A DNA stretch of 64,000 bases from Flavihumibacter fluvii (GCF_018595675.2 NZ_CP092333.1:3744001-3808000); one strand, 5' to 3'; shown: positions 53,850 to 63,430, numbered from the stretch's first letter. Made by a program: numbers and translations. The notes: generated by a model not told the origin, from the letters alone.

Positions 53850-56171
53850 ATGAGCATGGCAACATCAACAAAATCCCGGAAAACCGCAGCAACAAAACCG
53901 GAAGCAAAAAATACTACTGCAAAAACACCTAAAGCCGCCAAATCAAGGGCGGCCGGATCCCCTACCAATAGTGAGTTGTCTGGCAAACTGCCGGAATACC
54001 TCGAAGAATATTTTGGTTTTTCCCAATTCAAAGATGAGCAGGAAGCCATCATCCAAAACCTTTTGGCTGGCAAGGACACTTTTGTGATCATGCCTACTGG
54101 CGGTGGTAAAAGTTTATGTTACCAGTTGCCCGCAATGATCCTGCCCGGGGTGGCTATCATCGTTTCCCCGCTGATCGCCCTGATGAAAAACCAGGTGGAC
54201 CTGGTTCGCGGGTACAGCAGCAATGATGAAGTGGCGCATTTCCTGAACTCCTCGCTCACCAAGAAGGAAACGCGCGAAGTACATGATGACCTGCTGAACG
54301 GCCGCACCAAAATGTTATACGTGGCGCCTGAAACGCTCACCAAGCAGGAGAACCTCGATTTTTTCAATGACCTCGAGATTTCCTTTTTCGCCGTAGATGA
54401 AGCGCACTGTATTTCCGAATGGGGCCATGATTTCCGCCCGGAGTACCGCCGCCTGCGTGAGATGATGGATGAGATCAATAAGGATGTGCCGGTCATTGCC
54501 CTCACGGCAACGGCTACCCCAAAAGTACAGAGTGATATCCTGAAGAACCTGGGCCTGCGCGATCCGAAGGTCTTTATTTCTTCCTTCAACCGCGATAACC
54601 TGTATTACGAGATCCAGCCCAAGGTGAAGAAGGAACAGACCATCAAAAGCATGGTGAAGTTCATCGTGAATTTTGAAGGGAAGAGCGGGATTATTTATAC
54701 CCTCAACCGCAAGACCACGGAAGAACTGGCTGAGGTACTGGTGGCTAACGGCATTAAAGCGGTGGCCTACCATGCCGGACTGGACAGCAAGCTGCGGGCA
54801 GAACGCCAGGATATGTTTTTGAAAGAAGACACCCAGGTGATTGTGGCCACTATTGCCTTCGGGATGGGTATCGACAAGCCCGATGTGCGCTTTGTGATGC
54901 ACTATAATATCCCCAAGAGTATTGAGAATTACTACCAGGAAACGGGCCGTGCGGGCCGCGATGGACTGGAAGGCATCTGCATATTATACTATTCCCACAA
55001 GGATGTGTCGAAACTGGAGCACCTGATGCGGGACAAACCCCTGAGTGAGCGGGAAGTTGGCGCACAACTGATCAATGAAACCGTGGCCTATGCGGAAAGT
55101 GGTGTCTGCAGGCGGAAGATCCTGCTGAATTATTTCGGCGAGAAGTACGACGTGGAGAACTGCGGCCATTGCGATAATTGTAAACACCCGAAAGAACATC
55201 TGGAGGCCCGGGCCGATGCCGTAAAAGTGCTGAAACTTATAAAGGCCCTGGACGAAAGCTTTGCCACTGATTACGCCGTGAATATCCTGGTAGGCCGGTT
55301 AACACCCGCCAACCACATGTACAAGCACAATACCCTCGATTTATTTGGGGTGGGTAAAACCCAGACCGACCAGTACTGGGGTTCCCTGATCCGGCAGATG
55401 TTGCTGGCGGGATTCCTGTCCAAGGATATCGAGGAATATGGTGTGCTGAAAATGACGAAGGCCGGCGAAGCCTTTCTGAAGAAACCGAAGAGCTTCAAGA
55501 TCGTCATGAACAACCTGTTTGAGGATGCCAATGAGGATGACGAAGATGGCGATGGTGAAGGCGGCGGCCCGTTGGCAGCTGATGAGAAGTTGTTTGGGAT
55601 GCTGAAGGACCTGCGCCAGGTGGAAGCCAAAAAGAAAGGCCTGCCCCCGTTTGTGATCTTCCTGGAGAACTCCCTGCAGGATATGGCGACGCTCTATCCT
55701 ACTGCGGTGAGTGAGCTGGATAAATGCCAGGGGGTCAGCAAGGGTAAGGCCTTACGCTATGGCAAGCCCTTTGTGGAAATGATCGCCAAATATGTGGAAG
55801 AGAACAATATTGAGAAGCCCGATGAGTTCGTGATGAAGAGTGTGGTGAACAAGAGCGGGTTGAAAGTATATATTATCCAGCAGACCGATAAGCGGATCCC
55901 GCTGGAGACCATTGCGAAGAATAAGGAATTGCGGCTGGATACCATGCTGGAAGAGATGGAGACCATTGCGGCCAGCGGCACCAAGCTGAACCTGGATTAT
56001 GCCATCGATGAGATGCTGGACGAGTATGAGCAGGAAGAGATCCTGGAATATTTCAAGGGCTGTGAGACCTCTTCGCTGCAGATAGCGCAGGAGGAGCTGG
56101 CCGACAGCAATTTCACCTGGGAGCAGCTGAAGATCATGCGCATCAAGTTCTTATCGCAATACGGGATGTAG
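53850..56171 (+). CDS. recQ: ATP-dependent DNA helicase RecQ
   Basis: The 773-residue 3'-5' helicase has the full RecQ order. A basic Ala/Lys/Thr-rich N-terminal tail (about residues 1-40) comes first. Walker [16 protein letters not shown] is near 80-94, DEAH in [18 protein letters not shown] near 180-197, and the helicase C-terminal half with [10 protein letters not shown] near 365-374. The zinc-binding cysteines are [11 protein letters not shown] and CGHCDNC. An RQC winged helix, an acidic linker ([15 protein letters not shown]), and an HRDC domain (about 590-660) follow. A second ATG at 53856 is equally possible. It acts in recombination and fork repair. Confidence 0.94.
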   Translation: MSMATSTKSRKTAATKPEAKNTTAKTPKAAKSRAAGSPTNSELSGKLPEYLEEYFGFSQFKDEQEAIIQNLLAGKDTFVIMPTGGGKSLCYQLPAMILPGVAIIVSPLIALMKNQVDLVRGYSSNDEVAHFLNSSLTKKETREVHDDLLNGRTKMLYVAPETLTKQENLDFFNDLEISFFAVDEAHCISEWGHDFRPEYRRLREMMDEINKDVPVIALTATATPKVQSDILKNLGLRDPKVFISSFNRDNLYYEIQPKVKKEQTIKSMVKFIVNFEGKSGIIYTLNRKTTEELAEVLVANGIKAVAYHAGLDSKLRAERQDMFLKEDTQVIVATIAFGMGIDKPDVRFVMHYNIPKSIENYYQETGRAGRDGLEGICILYYSHKDVSKLEHLMRDKPLSEREVGAQLINETVAYAESGVCRRKILLNYFGEKYDVENCGHCDNCKHPKEHLEARADAVKVLKLIKALDESFATDYAVNILVGRLTPANHMYKHNTLDLFGVGKTQTDQYWGSLIRQMLLAGFLSKDIEEYGVLKMTKAGEAFLKKPKSFKIVMNNLFEDANEDDEDGDGEGGGPLAADEKLFGMLKDLRQVEAKKKGLPPFVIFLENSLQDMATLYPTAVSELDKCQGVSKGKALRYGKPFVEMIAKYVEENNIEKPDEFVMKSVVNKSGLKVYIIQQTDKRIPLETIAKNKELRLDTMLEEMETIAASGTKLNLDYAIDEMLDEYEQEEILEYFKGCETSSLQIAQEELADSNFTWEQLKIMRIKFLSQYGM

Positions 56172-56235
56172 GCGATACCCGGCGGGTAAAACAAAAAAAA
56201 TGTTGATAACCGCGGGATATTTGTTGAAATCCCCC

Positions 56236-56243
56236 TATTTTTG
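56236..56243 (+). promoter_or_regulatory. -7 box of the tRNA-Phe gene
   Basis: TATTTTTG matches TAnnTTTG and lies 38 nt before the tRNA 5' end. No -33 TTTG is seen at the usual 19-nt spacing. Confidence 0.4.
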
Positions 56244-56281
56244 CGTCCCGATTTGATGATCAAGGTCATCGATTCCCGGAT

Positions 56282-56354
56282 GGTGCGGTAGCTCAGTTGG
56301 TAGAGCAAAGGACTGAAAATCCTTGTGTCGCCGGTTCGATTCCGGCCCACACCA
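56282..56354 (+). tRNA. tRNA-Phe (anticodon GAA)
   Basis: A 73-nt cloverleaf can be drawn: acceptor GGTGCGG with CCACACC (one C-A mismatch at pair 5-68), D-arm GCTC/GAGC, anticodon stem AAGGA/TCCTT with loop CTGAAAA giving anticodon GAA, and T-arm GCCGG/CCGGC with TTCGATT. CCA is not encoded. It is the boundary between the core region and the AT-rich cassette segment. Confidence 0.95.
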
Positions 56355-56365
56355 CAGAAAATATA

Positions 56366-56407
56366 CCAGCCGCTTATAATCAACCGATTATGACGGCTGG
56401 TTTTTTA
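56366..56407 (+). terminator. terminator of the tRNA-Phe gene
   Basis: CCAGCCG (56366-56372) pairs with CGGCTGG (56394-56400), with an inner ATAATC/GATTAT stem, and is followed by TTTTTT. It begins 12 nt after the tRNA 3' end. Confidence 0.85.
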
Positions 56408-56864
56408 TTTACATCCCCTTTATACTTCATGAAATTGCCGGGCTGGGTGGAATATACTTTCCCTTGTTCAATCTTCACCGTGATGGCGATCGCCAGTTTC
56501 CTTTCCGGGTTATTTACTATTGTTTTACCGTACGAAGTGGCTTTGCTTTTCCTGGGTATTGCCGGGCCTGATCTGTGGAAACTGCGGATAGGGGATTTTT
56601 CCCGGTATGACGGTAATGTGGATTTTATTATATTAATGGAATTTTCGGTTAGGTGTGACCGATGTGGCGAAGCTGTTGGTTTTTGATACTGTGGGTATCG
56701 ACAATATGATTTGTATAACGACAATCTGAAAAGGGAAAGAGGGTGTTAGTTGGTTATAATGAAATTGAATTGTCCTAACGGCAATTATTAATGTATAATA
56801 GATGGTGAATGATAATTATGCACACCTTTAACGATAGGTATCATTTAATTTCATAAATATTTGT
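56408..56864. other. gene-poor, AT-rich spacer before the cassette array
   Basis: I see no convincing gene in these 457 nt. Open frames on both strands are short, and one of them runs through the tRNA. Base composition turns AT-rich from about 56700. AATATTTG at 56856-56863, one mismatch from a -7 box, ends directly before the first cassette boundary and could be the promoter that drives the first cassette. No integrase gene or second tRNA fragment is visible here. Confidence 0.5.
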
Positions 56865-56879
56865 GTTGTGCGTCATGCT
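56865..56879 (+). repeat. cassette boundary half-site, copy 0
   Basis: GTTGTGCGTCATGCT is identical over 15 nt to the 3' arm of the junction at 62782-62796. Here no complementary 5' arm (ACGCACAAC) is found in the 180 nt before it. This is what would be expected at an attI-like site or at a point where a first cassette was inserted. It lies 62 nt before the start of the giant ORF. Confidence 0.6.
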
Positions 56880-56941
56880 AAGGAGCAGTCGTTGAAATTA
56901 GATACAAAGAATCTTTCCTTATAATTCACAAAAGCCACACT

Positions 56942-59900
56942 ATGAAATGGGTTGACACAACTGACTTAAGACAATGGGCTAATAGAAGAAACTGTCAAGA
57001 GACACTACCAGAATTAGCTCGAAAATTAATAAGAGCCACATGTAATTCAATTCAAAGTATCAAGTTCCCATCTGGCGAAAATGTCTTAATTGGTGGTTGG
57101 GATGGGATTTTAATTGTTAACGAAGAAACTGAATATTTACCAAAGGGAATTTCGCTTTGGGAATTTGGTTCAAATTCCGATATAAAAGGTAAAGCAGATG
57201 AAGACTATGAAAAAAGAACTAAAAACCCGATTGGATTTAATCCTGCTGAATGCACTTATGTATTTGTTACCCCTCGACTTTGGTCAAAAAGCGATAAATG
57301 GGTTGAAGAAAAAATGAAGGATGGAATCTGGAAAGACATTAAAGTAATTAATGCTGAATTGCTAGAAGATTGGCTGGAAATAGCACCAACTGTTTCTGCT
57401 TGGCTTTCAATCAAACATTTAGGAAAATTTCCCGACGAGGGAATACAATCTACAGAAGACTTTTGGGAAGAGTGGTCCAGTGGTCCAAAATTTAAATTAA
57501 GCTCTGATATTTTACATGGGGGTCGAAAGGAGCAGGTTGAAGAACTATTCAAGTTAGTTTCAACAGCAACAATAATCCCGGTACAAGCCTCTTCTAGAGA
57601 AGAAGCACTAGCCTTTGTCATTTCTTGTTTTAAAAATAATCCCGACTCAGAGGAAGATTTTTTTGCCAGAAGTATAATAGTAGACAATGAAGATACTTTC
57701 AGAAAACTATCTGCACTACAAACTCCATTAATCCTAATACCAAGATTTGAAGACACAGGTGTAATTAATCGAGCAGTTTCAAATGGGCATACAGTAATTG
57801 TTCCATTAGGAGCGGATTCGTCAACGAACTGGAGTAACAAAATTGTGCTCCCGCAAATTGACAGGGATTTATTTGTCAAATCTTTGGTAAAAACTGGGCT
57901 AACAGAAGAACTAGCAGAAAAGTATTCTAAAGAATCACTAAGAAATATTACAATCCTAAGAAGACGACTTGAGTTTAACAGAAATCTTCCAATATGGGCA
58001 AAGCCAGAAAATGTTAAAGAAATTTTACCTGCCTTAATTGTTGGCAATTGGGATGAGAGCTATGAAAATGATAAAACCATACTTTCAAAACTGGCTGGTG
58101 AACCTTACGAAGAATATTCAAAGAAATTAGCTCGGTGGTTAAATACATCAGACTCTCCATTTGTTAAGATTGGGAATACTTGGAGAATAGCTTCCCCTTT
58201 AGATGCATGGTCAAATGCTTCAAAATACCTGACTCAAAACGATTTTGAAATCCTTCGACAATCATTCCTTGAAATATTAAGAGAAATAAACCCAGCATTT
58301 GAACTTGAGCCAACAAGAAGGCACATGGCATCCATGTATGGCAAAGTTAGAGAATACTCAAGTTGGATTAGAGAGGGAATAACCCAATCATTGATTTTAG
58401 TCTCAATATTTGGTAATCAATTAAGCTTCAACCTTCCTATTAGCGGAGCTTTATGGGTCGACAGAATAATTGCAGAGTTATTTAATGATGAAAACCCTCT
58501 TCTATGGAAGTCAATCGAAAGCAAATTTCCATTGCTTGCCGAAGCGTCTCCTGTTGCATTCCTTAATGCGATAGAAAAAAGTCTTTCAATCGAAAAATCA
58601 CCAGTTGTAAGTCTATTTGAAGAAGAACCAGGCTTCATGTCGTCGCATAGTTATCATACAGGACTTCTTTGGGCATTAGAAAATTTAGCGTGGCTACCTG
58701 AATATTTTTCCAGAGCCAGTCTTTTATTAGCAAGGCTTTCTGCAATTGATCCGGGCGGTAGTTTAGCTAACAGACCAATAAATAGTTTAACTGAAATTTT
58801 TAAGCCGTGGCATTATCAAACCAATGCAACTTTTGAAGAGAGAATAGAAGTCTTAAAACTAATTTCTGAGAAAGAACCTAACGTTGCATGGACGCTTTTA
58901 GTCCGCATGCTTCCTGAATCGCATGGAGTGGGTCATTACACACATAAAATGAGATGGCGAATGTTTGAACAAAGTTTCGAGAAAACTTACACTTACAAAG
59001 AAATATGGGAAACTCATTCAACAGTTGTTGACATGTTAATCTCAATATGTGGACTTGACGAAGAAAGAATAGCAACTATTTTAAAGGAATCAGTTAATTT
59101 AAGACCCAATGACCGAGATAGAATTTTAAATTTTATAGAGGGCTCAATTGATAAAATAAAACAAACGAACTTTACGATTTGGCATGGAACAAGAGGCATA
59201 TTATTTCATCATCGCTCACATCCGGATATGCACTGGGCACTCCCAGAGGAAGAGTTAAAGCGTTATGAAGCCATTTACAAATCCCTTGAGCCAACTGATG
59301 AACTGGAAAAAACTTTGTGGTTGTTTGAGGAACATTGGCCCAATTTTATAGAAGGTTATCAACGAGAAACCTTTTCAACAGATGACCAACAAAAATTAAT
59401 CACTGAGAGAAGAATTCAAGCAATTACTGATTTGCACAACAAACTTGGCTTGGATAAAATACTAGAAATAAGCCGCAAACTAAAAGATCCGTGGATATTT
59501 GGCGAAACATTGGCTTATATTATTGATGATAAAAATGAAATATTATCTATTTGTAAACCGTTAGATTCCGAAACAAAAAATACTCGATTTATACAAGCAT
59601 TTATTCTTCGCAATGAACTCCAGAAAGACCTCACATGGGTGCAAGAAATATTTCAACTTTTAAAAGACCAAGGGTTTTCAAATTCCGCTTTAGCACAATT
59701 CCTAATTCCTGTCAATCAAAAGAGTAGTCTTTGGAAATTCATTGAATCGACAAACGATGAAGTTAAAAATGAATATTGGTCAAAAATGAATCCACATTTC
59801 TGGGGAATTCCAAAAGATGAGGAAATTATTGGGCTTAGGTATTTAATCACTTATAAAAGATTTTTCAGCGCTATTGACATTTGCTCACATTTTGCTGAAG

Positions 59901-60712
59901 ACATTCCTAGTGATGTCATTGTTGAGATTTTAGATAAAACAGCAACAGATAAAGCCAATGAAGAAATAAGGATGAGGGGGTATGAAGTTGAACTGTTATT
60001 TGAAACACTTGACAAAAGAAATGATGTAGAAGCGCAGGTGTTAATTAAACTCGAGTGGTATTTCTTACCACTTTTAGCATCATATGGAACAAGAAGAAGT
60101 CCAAAGCTATTACATAAAGAACTTGCCAACAACCCAGATTTTTTTATTGACGTTTTCAAATGGATTTACAAACCGGAAAACGAAGAATCATTAAACGAAG
60201 AAGAAATTCCAGACGAACAATCTCAAAATAGAAGCAGACAAGCATTTGAACTATTACACTCATGGAAGTCAATCCCCGGAATGGATGAGGAATTCAATAT
60301 AAACGAAGAGTTTTTGTGCCAGTGGATTAAAAAAGTTCGTCAATTTGCCGAATCTTATGGCAAACTAAATGTAGCTGATGCTTACATTGCTCAAGTACTT
60401 GCTCAGTTTCCAAAATCTAAAGAACCTTGGCCACCAGATGTTATCTGTAATGTAATAGAATCCATAAACACAGACAGCATAAAAAAAAATTTTTATACAG
60501 CCATTATAAATAATAGAGGTGTGACTGCAAGGGGTGTATTTGACGGAGGCGACCAAGAAAGGGTGTTAGCCAAACATTATCGGAGTCTTTCCGATATACA
60601 TAAGAACAAATTCCCCTCAGTTTCTTCCATTTTTGACGGTCTTGCCAATCGTTATGAAGAGGATGCAAAAAGAGAAGATGAAAGTGCAGAAAGAGATAAG
60701 TTAGAATACTGA
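56942..60712 (+). CDS. Giant 1,256-residue protein of unknown function
   Basis: I cannot name this protein. It seems to belong to a widely scattered, uncharacterised family of large island-borne proteins; that is from memory and unverified. Visible parts: an N-terminal alpha/beta domain (residues about 1-170) with GGWDG (51-55), WEFG (73-76) and YVFVTPR (106-112), an arrangement loosely like nuclease-type domains. A Rossmann-like region follows (about 185-320; HGGRKEQVEELF, then VIPVQASSREEALAFVI and PLILIPRF), which recalls a STAND/AAA NTPase but has no Walker A. After it comes a long, mostly helical C-terminal region (about 330-1,256) ending in a charged tail. It has no signal peptide or membrane helix. 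Base composition is far more AT-rich than the core genes. Confidence 0.85.
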   Translation: MKWVDTTDLRQWANRRNCQETLPELARKLIRATCNSIQSIKFPSGENVLIGGWDGILIVNEETEYLPKGISLWEFGSNSDIKGKADEDYEKRTKNPIGFNPAECTYVFVTPRLWSKSDKWVEEKMKDGIWKDIKVINAELLEDWLEIAPTVSAWLSIKHLGKFPDEGIQSTEDFWEEWSSGPKFKLSSDILHGGRKEQVEELFKLVSTATIIPVQASSREEALAFVISCFKNNPDSEEDFFARSIIVDNEDTFRKLSALQTPLILIPRFEDTGVINRAVSNGHTVIVPLGADSSTNWSNKIVLPQIDRDLFVKSLVKTGLTEELAEKYSKESLRNITILRRRLEFNRNLPIWAKPENVKEILPALIVGNWDESYENDKTILSKLAGEPYEEYSKKLARWLNTSDSPFVKIGNTWRIASPLDAWSNASKYLTQNDFEILRQSFLEILREINPAFELEPTRRHMASMYGKVREYSSWIREGITQSLILVSIFGNQLSFNLPISGALWVDRIIAELFNDENPLLWKSIESKFPLLAEASPVAFLNAIEKSLSIEKSPVVSLFEEEPGFMSSHSYHTGLLWALENLAWLPEYFSRASLLLARLSAIDPGGSLANRPINSLTEIFKPWHYQTNATFEERIEVLKLISEKEPNVAWTLLVRMLPESHGVGHYTHKMRWRMFEQSFEKTYTYKEIWETHSTVVDMLISICGLDEERIATILKESVNLRPNDRDRILNFIEGSIDKIKQTNFTIWHGTRGILFHHRSHPDMHWALPEEELKRYEAIYKSLEPTDELEKTLWLFEEHWPNFIEGYQRETFSTDDQQKLITERRIQAITDLHNKLGLDKILEISRKLKDPWIFGETLAYIIDDKNEILSICKPLDSETKNTRFIQAFILRNELQKDLTWVQEIFQLLKDQGFSNSALAQFLIPVNQKSSLWKFIESTNDEVKNEYWSKMNPHFWGIPKDEEIIGLRYLITYKRFFSAIDICSHFAEDIPSDVIVEILDKTATDKANEEIRMRGYEVELLFETLDKRNDVEAQVLIKLEWYFLPLLASYGTRRSPKLLHKELANNPDFFIDVFKWIYKPENEESLNEEEIPDEQSQNRSRQAFELLHSWKSIPGMDEEFNINEEFLCQWIKKVRQFAESYGKLNVADAYIAQVLAQFPKSKEPWPPDVICNVIESINTDSIKKNFYTAIINNRGVTARGVFDGGDQERVLAKHYRSLSDIHKNKFPSVSSIFDGLANRYEEDAKREDESAERDKLEY

Positions 60713-60741
60713 AATAATTAGTTACTGCTTAATTGTAGAGA

Positions 60742-60832
60742 AGCACGAACGCACAACAAAAGTATTTGCAAAAGCAGGGCTGGACAAAATAACATCAGCT
60801 AAGTGCAGGCATCAGCAGCGGTTCGGGCTTGA
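60742..60832 (+). repeat. attC-like cassette junction 1, 5' part (split by the intron)
   Basis: AGCACGAACGCACAAC (60742-60757) pairs with the 3' arm at 62782-62796 (ACGCACAAC/GTTGTGCGT perfect over 9 bp, plus AGCA/TGCT with one extra base). GTATTTGC (60762-60769) pairs with GCAAATAC at 62767-62774. GGGCTGGACAA (60777-60787) follows. The site begins 29 nt after the stop of the giant ORF. Its total length without the intron is about 142 nt. This is the size and two-stem layout of an integron attC site. Confidence 0.65.
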
Positions 60833-61413
60833 GTGTGTCACGAGAAACAATTGTTTCGCAATTGTATAAATGATGGCAGTAGGCCTGCCGTGCACGCCCT
60901 GCAGCGGGAGTGTACAAACCGCCCCAAGGTGCTCTGTTCATAAGGCAGGGTATTGAACGTTGGGGTTAAAAGGTGCCATTAGGCATCAGGTATGTGTAAT
61001 GGAGTTGAATGCAAATGAACCATTGATGACGTGTCGAAACCGGACTAAGTCGTGAACCAAACTGCTGATTTTCTAGCGTTGGCAGGATATAGCTGTAACG
61101 GGTGGCTGTTTACTGGTTACAGGTTCACCGGCATTGAGGTGGCAAGAACATTATACAGGCGTTTATACGAAACGTGAGAGGCTGTCTTATTAATGTGCAA
61201 AATGCTGTAACAAAAAGCATCGTAATTGTGATGCTACCAAGACTGCACTAGACAGTTAAGGTTATGATTGTTATCTAACCCTGCCAGAAGGCTTAGGGAT
61301 GTAATAAGAAGCGTCGGATGTATCCATAGTAGCGAAGAAGTTGCTGTAATGGCGATGAAGCGAAGGGATGCAGTTGTTCGGTTTGAGTATTTGTAAACAA
61401 CCATTAATGTGGG

Positions 61414-62661
61414 ATGATGAACGAAGAAAAGACAAAGTCGTTTGCAGTTAGCAAACTGATGGTGTACAATAGCTACCTAAAAGTATGCGATAAAAACGGT
61501 GGAGCAGGAATAGATAAGGAAACGATTGAAATATTCAAAGAAAACCTTAGCGACAACCTGTACAAAGTTTGGAACCGCATGTCATCGGGCAGTTATTTTC
61601 CTCCAGCGGTTTGCACTGTATTAATTCCAAAGAAACAGGGAGGAATGCGTCCACTAGGCATTCCTACGGTAGGAGACCGTATTGCACAAGGCGTGGTTAA
61701 AGATTACCTGGAACCTATTCTGGAAACATTATTTCATGCTAGTTCATTTGGTTATCGTCCGGGCAAAAGCGCACATGATGCCTTAGCGCAATGTAATGGC
61801 AACTGCATAGAGCAAGCGTGGGTGGTTGATTTAGACATCAAAGGTTTCTTTGATAATATCAACCATGAATGGATGATGAAGATGGTGGAGCATCATACTC
61901 CCGAAAAGTGGGTGTTGCTATACATAGAACGCTGGCTGAAAGCAGGAGTGTAACAGGCAGATGGCAGCATTGAAGCAAGAATGAAAGGTACACCGCAAGC
62001 TGGTGTTATCAGTCCATTGCTTGCCAACCTGTATCTGCATCATGCCTTTGATATGTGGATGGGCAGACACATTGCAGCCAATCCATTTGAGCGGTATGCG
62101 GACGACATCATTGTGCATTGCAACACAAAGGCCGAAGCCGAGCATCTGTTAAAGTCAATTCGGGAAAGATTAGCAGGCATTGGGCTTGAATTACACCCGG
62201 AGAAAACAAAACTGGTGTATTGCAAAAGCTGGAAGCGCAAGAAGCAACACGAGCACAACAGCTTTACATTCTTAAGCTATAGTTTTCAACCTCGTAGCAA
62301 GCCAAATACTTTTGGCAGAAATGATAAGTTTGCAGTATTTAGTCCAGCTATTTGCTGCAAAGCCAAAGCCTTTATTAGAGAGAAAATAAGAGCGGTCTTC
62401 AATCCACGAAATACACAGGTATCATTGGAACAGACGTCCGCTAAATTGAATCCGAAAATAAGGGGGTGGCTAAACTATTACATCAGGTTTGGTAAATGTT
62501 CAGCAGCGAATGTATTCCTATATTTGAATGTGCTGTTAAGAAGATGCACAGAAGAGAAGTTCCGGTTATGCAGCCACAAAGCAGTACTGCTTAAATATGA
62601 AACCATAGTGCAATCGAACGGTAATCTATTTATTCACTGGCAGAAAGGAATTATATATTGA
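61414..62661 (+). pseudogene. group II intron reverse transcriptase/maturase, interrupted by a TAA
   Basis: The frame encodes about 415 residues of a reverse transcriptase/maturase. It has IPKKQGGMRPLGIPTVGDRIAQ, SFGYRPGKSAHDAL, VDLDIKGFFDNI, the KGTPQAGVISPLLANLYLH motif (PQA where PQG is usual), the catalytic YADD (in ERYADDIIVHC), and the maturase region LNPKIRGWLNYY. Codon 180 (61951-61953) is TAA, but the frame on either side is the same and aligns across the break. A single nonsense mutation is thus the simplest reading; readthrough is possible. The protein ends in WQKGIIY without an HNH endonuclease domain. Translated as is, both halves would be inactive. Confidence 0.88.
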
Positions 62662-62672
62662 CTGAATAACAA

Positions 62673-62706
62673 GAGCCGTGTGAAGGGAGACTTTCAAACA
62701 CGGTTC
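62673..62706 (+). ncRNA. group II intron domain V
   Basis: This 34-nt hairpin has the canonical shape: GAGCCGTGT pairs with ACACGGTTC (one G-T), then a two-nucleotide AA bulge on the 3' side, then GAAGG with CTTTC, closed by the GNRA loop GAGA. The catalytic AGC triad is at its 5' end. Confidence 0.92.
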
Positions 62707-62745
62707 TGTGAGCGGCTAAAGCTGAAATGCTTTGGTCTACTCGAC
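62707..62745 (+). ncRNA. group II intron domain VI with branch-point adenosine
   Basis: GGCTAAAGC pairs with GCTTTGGTC around TGAAAT, on a basal GAG/CTC stem. A62739 is bulged on the 3' side, seven nucleotides from the inferred 3' splice end at 62745, as expected for the lariat branch point. Confidence 0.8.
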
Positions 62746-62796
62746 CAAGCAACAATTCCAAGCCTCCGCAAATACTCGGTAGTTGTGCGTCATGCT
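62746..62796 (+). repeat. attC-like cassette junction 1, 3' part (split by the intron)
   Basis: GCAAATAC (62767-62774) and GTTGTGCGTCATGCT (62782-62796) are complementary to arms at 60762-60769 and 60742-60757. The last 15 nt are identical to 56865-56879. The recombination point, if this is an attC site, would be G-TT at 62782. The GIY-YIG gene begins 30 nt further on. Confidence 0.65.
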
Positions 62797-62826
62797 TTGG
62801 GACAGTTCCAAATTTCAAACTTAGAA

Positions 62827-63411
62827 ATGACAGAATATATTGCGAAATCCTTCATGAAAACAAAGCAAAATTTAAACGGACACAAGAACTATCCGACAAA
62901 ACCAGGGATTTATGCTTTTACTCTTGCTGACAATTCTACGCTTGAGGACTTCGGAAAAGCAGGACAAATCATTTACATCGGTATTGCAAAATACAGTTTA
63001 AGCGATAGAGATTTTAAGCAGCACTTTAAGTCAGGCAAAACTGGAAGTTCTACTTTGAGACGGTCAATCGGAGCAGCTTTAAAAACAAAATTGAAATTGA
63101 AAGCGATTCCAAGAGGTGGTGAAAATGACAGTAAAAGATTTGAGAACTATAAATTTGCTGAGGAACAAACATTAACTGACTGGATGGTTTCAAATCTTGA
63201 AATTGGTTATTGGACACCAGACGAGCCGGTATCTTACCAACAATTAAGAGATATAGAAAAAGATATTACCCTTGTGTTGAAACCAACACTTGACCTTGAC
63301 AACAGAACAAGAAGATTTAACCCACTTGCTGAAAAACTAGACGAATTAAGAAATATTTGTAGAGCGGAAGCAAGAAAACACAATTATGGTAAGCCAGACG
63401 GCAATAGATAA
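62827..63411 (+). CDS. GIY-YIG nuclease-like protein (cassette 2)
   Basis: The 194-residue protein has the GIY-YIG signature: GIYAF at residues 27-31 and IIYIGIAK at 48-55. A candidate catalytic Arg (R61) and His (H66), the TGSSTLRRSIGAAL segment (72-85), and a possible metal-binding Glu in FAEEQ near 112 follow. Such domains occur in homing and restriction-type nucleases and in repair enzymes. The last 40 residues are charged. I used ATG 62827 because the longer frame to 62680 begins inside intron domain V. It occupies a complete cassette between two junction repeats. Whether it is an active nuclease is unknown. Confidence 0.75.
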   Translation: MTEYIAKSFMKTKQNLNGHKNYPTKPGIYAFTLADNSTLEDFGKAGQIIYIGIAKYSLSDRDFKQHFKSGKTGSSTLRRSIGAALKTKLKLKAIPRGGENDSKRFENYKFAEEQTLTDWMVSNLEIGYWTPDEPVSYQQLRDIEKDITLVLKPTLDLDNRTRRFNPLAEKLDELRNICRAEARKHNYGKPDGNR

Positions 63412-63430
63412 GCACATCATTTGGATACAC

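Larger units (their letters stand above)
60833..62745 (+). mobile_element. group II intron (1.9 kb) with broken RT/maturase gene
   Basis: The 5' end GTGTGTC fits the group II consensus GUGYGnC, and the 3' end is CTACTCGAC. About 580 nt of structured RNA precede the ORF, including hairpins at 60846-60872 and around 60876-60890. Domain V and domain VI follow the ORF. Joining 60832 to 62746 gives GGGCTTGA-CAA, an 11-nt sequence also found intact at 63464-63474 in the next junction, which supports these ends. The intron is in the same orientation as the cassette ORFs. Its RNA class is not assigned; the ORF has no C-terminal endonuclease domain. Confidence 0.82.

Noticed and set aside
56297-56686. 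129-residue plus-strand frame downstream of recQ
   Set aside because: It begins inside the tRNA-Phe gene (the peptide MVEQRTENPCVAGSIPAHTT is a typical tRNA shadow) and then runs through the tRNA terminator. The opposite-strand frame at 56380-56724 has no better support.
60891-60899. Alternative intron 5' end at GTGCACGCC
   Set aside because: It does not fit GUGYG, and it would not restore the GGGCTTGACAA sequence on exon joining. The start at 60833 fits both.
60833-62745. Retron, DGR or DNA-transposon origin of the reverse transcriptase
   Set aside because: The 34-nt domain V, the bulged-A domain VI, the GTGTGTC start and the maturase region mark it as a group II intron. There are no variable/template repeats and no transposase.
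62680-62826. N-terminal extension of the GIY-YIG frame
   Set aside because: These 49 codons read through intron domain V, domain VI and the junction repeat. The ATG at 62827 after the junction is the sensible start.
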